NCBI GenBank assembly: GCA_001275005.1 | Contig: JWZX01002057.1 | Location: forward strand, 1-26,614 | Reading direction: 5' to 3' | DNA from: Chrysochromulina tobinii | Taxonomy: Eukaryota; Haptophyta; Prymnesiales; Chrysochromulinaceae | DNA: 26,614 nucleotides | Shown: in pieces, positions 24,216 to 26,614 of the stretch | Numbering within the stretch: the stretch's first letter is position 1 | Layout of the letters: each line of letters opens with the position of its first letter | Notes under the pieces: generated by a model | Databases searched by the model: none | Seen by the model: the letters and a program-made list of their open reading frames with translations, nothing else | What the model was told of the DNA's origin: nothing | Translations under genes and position numbers: made by a program

Positions 24216-24950
24216 GTGAGTCGAAGCTCAAGCGCACCTGACCGCTAGCCCACCGGATGTCCGGCGACCATAGCCCCCCTCGCTCAGCAAGATCGCATTG
24301 ACGTCGTCTATTGGCTTCAAAGGATCGATTTGCTTTAAACTGTGGACTGTGAGATCTGTGGAACTCTCGCGCTCGGCTACTCAGTCGCGCGCGGCTCCCG
24401 GCTCTCGGCCGCGGCCGGCCCCCCAGCCAGCCGACGCGAGCTCGCCCCGCCCCGCCATGCGCGACGACGAGAGAGCAGTAGACGTAGTAGATTGCACAAA
24501 CACACATGGCACACAGAAGACGTAGTAGCTTGCACAGGCTCCGCTCGGCGCTCGGATCCCCGCACCCCGGGACCGCGCGGGGCGGGCGTCCCGCGCGGGC
24601 GCGCGCGCGCGGCGGCGGCGGTACGGCGGCGGCGGGACCGCGCTTGCGCATCGTTACACGCCGCGCTTCCGGCGGCTGGGAGGTGGGGTCGAACCCGGCG
24701 ATCGGCCGCCGCACTCGCCACTCGGCACCTGCGTGCGCCCGTGCGCGGGGCGCCGCGGCGCCCGCGCGGCGCGCGCCCGCACCACTCACTCCCCGGACCC
24801 GCAATGGGCACGCTCTCCCCGATCCCCGCGCGGTCCCATCGACCGCAAACGACTGTTGCTTTTTAACGTTAAAACGCGGAACAAGTACCGCCTCTCGTCC
24901 CGTCCGTACGACGAGGTTACGACGAGGTAAAACGGCAGTGCTGCGCCTCG
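24216..24950. other. GC-rich intergenic region without a gene
   Basis: These 735 bp lie between the 3' ends of the TLC gene (+) and the ankyrin-like gene (-). The middle is extremely GC-rich (CGCGCGCG and GGCGGCGGCGG runs, about 24580-24640). It contains AGACGTAGTAG(A/C)TTGCACA twice (from 24480 and from 24521) and the inverted pair GGGACCGCGCGGGG (24569-24582) / CCCCGCGCGGTCCC (24824-24837). Open frames here on either strand are long only because of GC content. Confidence 0.55.
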
Positions 24951-25820
24951 CTACTCATTTTCCACTTCCCAGTACACCCGATGGGCAAGCACCCGAAACA
25001 GGTGCAAGAGCAAGTCTTCCCCAAGCAGTGCGATCACGCTGTCGGTCGTGCGGCTGCCCAGCAGCAACGTGAGCACCACCTCGCGGAAGCGCGGCGAGTA
25101 GAGGTGATGCAAACTTGGGTCCCAGCCCCTCCGGTCCAAATCGAATGCGATCAGCGCGACCTGCTCGGCAACGAGCTCCTGCGCAGCAAGCTTGGCGGCA
25201 CCCGGCCGCCGTGCCTTGGCAGAGGCCCATGTAGAGTGGTGCGCTGGAGGGACCGCCGCACTTTGTGCGACCGCGATGGCGGCGCGCCCAGCCTCTGTGA
25301 AGGAATCGTCGTTGTCCTCTGTAGAGGTGCCTGGCTTGCCGAGTAGCAGCGAGAGCCGTTGCCACGCATCGAGAGGGCCCTTACGGAGCAGCTCGATGTG
25401 CTTGTCCCTGACCAGCATCGCCACGATTGCCGGGCCCCGCAAGCTGCAATAGCCTGAAGCAGCCCAGTTCAAAACGTTCGCGACCACATTGGCAGCATCG
25501 AGAGGTCGTTTCAGCCTTGCAGTGCGGCAATGTCGGAGCAAGACACTCGTCGCCTCGGTGTGGCCATTGCGCACAGCCGACTCAAGCGGAGCGGCGGTCT
25601 GCATGATTGCACCATCCATCAGCAGCTGCGAAAGCAGCACATGGTCCCCAGCCACTGCGGCGGTCCGCAAGCGCACGGATGGGTCGGCAGGCTTGTCGCT
25701 GACCTCGTCCGGCACCTCAGCAGGCGGTACTTGGCTGCATTCAGGCGTGAGAAGGCGCTCCAGGTGCCGCGCGAGCGCGATCTCGGTCCCGCACGAGTAG
25801 CCGCAAGCACAAAGGCGCAT
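24951..25820 (-). CDS. Ankyrin-like repeat protein with N-terminal Cys cluster
   Basis: 289 aa from the ATG at 25820. It begins with a possible zinc-binding group (Cys4, Cys6, Cys10, His19, Cys28 in LCACGYSCGT to TPEC). Two weak ankyrin-type units follow (about 47-100): LRTAAVAGDHVLLSQLLMDG and PLESAVRNGHTEATSVLLRH. The rest is predicted mainly helical and Ala/Leu-rich, with no family I recognise. Ankyrin units mediate protein binding; the partner is unknown. Divergent from ISD11, 187 bp apart. Confidence 0.7.
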   Translation of the reverse strand: MRLCACGYSCGTEIALARHLERLLTPECSQVPPAEVPDEVSDKPADPSVRLRTAAVAGDHVLLSQLLMDGAIMQTAAPLESAVRNGHTEATSVLLRHCRTARLKRPLDAANVVANVLNWAASGYCSLRGPAIVAMLVRDKHIELLRKGPLDAWQRLSLLLGKPGTSTEDNDDSFTEAGRAAIAVAQSAAVPPAHHSTWASAKARRPGAAKLAAQELVAEQVALIAFDLDRRGWDPSLHHLYSPRFREVVLTLLLGSRTTDSVIALLGEDLLLHLFRVLAHRVYWEVENE

Positions 25821-26007
25821 TGTGGCTCGTGTGTCGGCGATGTACTCGCGACAGACGCGACAACCGGCGCCGGGGCTACAACACTGTGTGTGCTAAGAGT
25901 CGTGGGTTTTGAGTGCACGAAGCCGCGCCCGGTGCGACGCGCGGCCGCCGCCGTGTGTGCAGAGGTGGGGCGAGGCTTCGGAACCAACACGTGCGCGCTG
26001 CGACATC

Positions 26008-26262
26008 ATGCCGGTCAGTCGATCCGCGACGATTGGGCTGTATCGCGATCTGCTGCGCGCCGCACGCGGCTTCAACAACTACAACTTCCGCGAGTATGCG
26101 TTGCGCCGCGTGCGCGAGGACGTGCGCGAGGGCAGCACACTCAGTGGCGATGATGCACTCCAGCTCGCCTACGAGCGCGGGCGACAGCAGCTAGCGATGC
26201 TGAGAAGGCAATCAGCTATCTCGGCCATGTTCCCACAGGAGAGGCATGCGATGGAAGAGTAA
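26008..26262 (+). CDS. LYRM4: LYR-motif protein ISD11 (LYRM4)
   Basis: 84 aa from the ATG at 26008 (MPVSRSATI). ISD11 stabilises the mitochondrial cysteine desulfurase NFS1 in iron-sulfur cluster assembly and binds acyl carrier protein. The LYR motif is at 11-13 in ATIGLYRDLLRAA, followed by FNNYNFREYALRRVREDVRE and LAMLRRQSAISAMFP, which align without gaps in the core with animal and fungal ISD11 (about 90 aa). An in-frame extension upstream lacks an ATG. No separate targeting peptide is needed in many relatives. Confidence 0.92.
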   Translation: MPVSRSATIGLYRDLLRAARGFNNYNFREYALRRVREDVREGSTLSGDDALQLAYERGRQQLAMLRRQSAISAMFPQERHAMEE

Positions 26263-26471
26263 CGCAATGCTTCCAGCTGTGTGTGTACGTGCTCGGCCGT
26301 GTTGGGCTCCGTTGCACGTTCTCCTAGTTCTCCACACAGGTGCCGTCGCATAAGTGAAGAAATCTCACAGCATGACTTACACAGCATGATTACACTGGCG
26401 TATCTGATGATTTCCAACAGAGTCCGTCATCTGTCCATACCCTTCACTTTTGCGGTGAACGTCTTCTCGCG

Positions 26472-26614
26472 TCATGGCGCGGTGGGCAACAGCTCGTGCG
26501 ACCCATGGCGCAGGATCGCAGCGAAAGCGCGCGGCACAAAGCGGCGCGGAAAGTCGGTGTCGACGAGCTGGTCGTCGGGCGTTGTGCCAAACCACATGGC
26601 GACATAGAAGGGGA
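26472..26614 (-). CDS. 3' end of an unidentified gene, cut by the right edge
   Basis: On the minus strand a frame enters at the window edge and ends in TGA at 26472-26474. The 47 visible residues (PFYVAMWFGTTPDDQLVDTD, then FPRRFVPRAFAAILRHGSHE and LLPTAP) have a protein-like composition, unlike the Arg-rich frames around them. The reading frame is shorter than 60 codons because the 5' part lies outside. I do not recognise the family. Confidence 0.5.
   Translation of the reverse strand, partial: PFYVAMWFGTTPDDQLVDTDFPRRFVPRAFAAILRHGSHELLPTAP

Noticed and set aside
24675-24705. tRNA T-loop-like word (GGTTCGACCCC on the minus strand)
   Set aside because: The flanking bases do not pair as a T stem and no anticodon arm or A box is found at the right distance.
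24118-24804. 228-codon minus-strand frame in the GC-rich gap
   Set aside because: Arg/Ala-rich translation of extreme GC sequence, partly antisense to the TLC gene; no recognisable motif.
24569-24837. Long-hairpin or mobile-element reading of the GGGACCGCGCGGGG inverted pair
   Set aside because: Only 14 bp match in very GC-rich DNA; the similarity does not extend beyond the core on either side.

Overview
This window is nuclear DNA of a eukaryotic alga. One gene encodes a light-harvesting protein of the fucoxanthin/chlorophyll a/c type. The others are typically eukaryotic: a UBX cofactor of p97/CDC48, the nucleoporin aladin, exosome subunit RRP42, the LYR protein ISD11, alkaline ceramidase, a GARP-type Myb factor, a PHM/DBH-like copper monooxygenase and an SFI1-like centrin-binding repeat protein. 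The DNA is GC-rich and gene-dense, and most genes read through as a single exon. A compact-genome haptophyte (Pavlovophyceae-like) fits best, but this placement is inferred from the LHC type and genome style and was not tested by comparison.

Layout, left to right: a doubtful gene edge on the minus strand (1-163); a fusion of a CFAP97-like ciliary domain with an HSL-type alpha/beta hydrolase (-, 665-2545), sharing a roughly 215-bp promoter region with a UBXN7-like gene (+, 2761-4155); a tiny one-membrane-span protein (-, 4535-4696); a C69-family peptidase with one in-frame intron (-, 4864-7014); an SFI1-repeat protein (-, 7195-10041), divergent from an alkaline ceramidase (+, 10642-11529); an FtsH-like AAA ATPase with no protease domain (+, 11888-13429); a GARP factor (-, 14076-15263), divergent from aladin (+, 15568-17175); a membrane-anchored copper monooxygenase (+, 17819-19363); an LHC protein (-, 19986-20603); RRP42 (-, 20797-21729); a SET methyltransferase (-, 22345-23151), divergent from a TLC-domain membrane protein with a reading-frame break (+, 23309-24215); an ankyrin-like protein (-, 24951-25820), divergent from ISD11 (+, 26008-26262); and the 3' end of an unidentified gene (-, 26472-26614).

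The genes form no pathway. They are a mix of housekeeping and signalling functions, and the visible organising principle is head-to-head pairs with promoter gaps of about 150-600 bp. The most interesting signals are an (ACTTG)n element just upstream of three unrelated genes, in sense orientation each time; a duplicated ACCGGT-centred promoter element in the SFI1/ceramidase gap; the CFAP97-hydrolase fusion; the FtsH ATPase without its peptidase; the in-frame intron in the C69 gene; and the TLC frameshift. I found no mobile element, CRISPR array, tRNA or rRNA gene.
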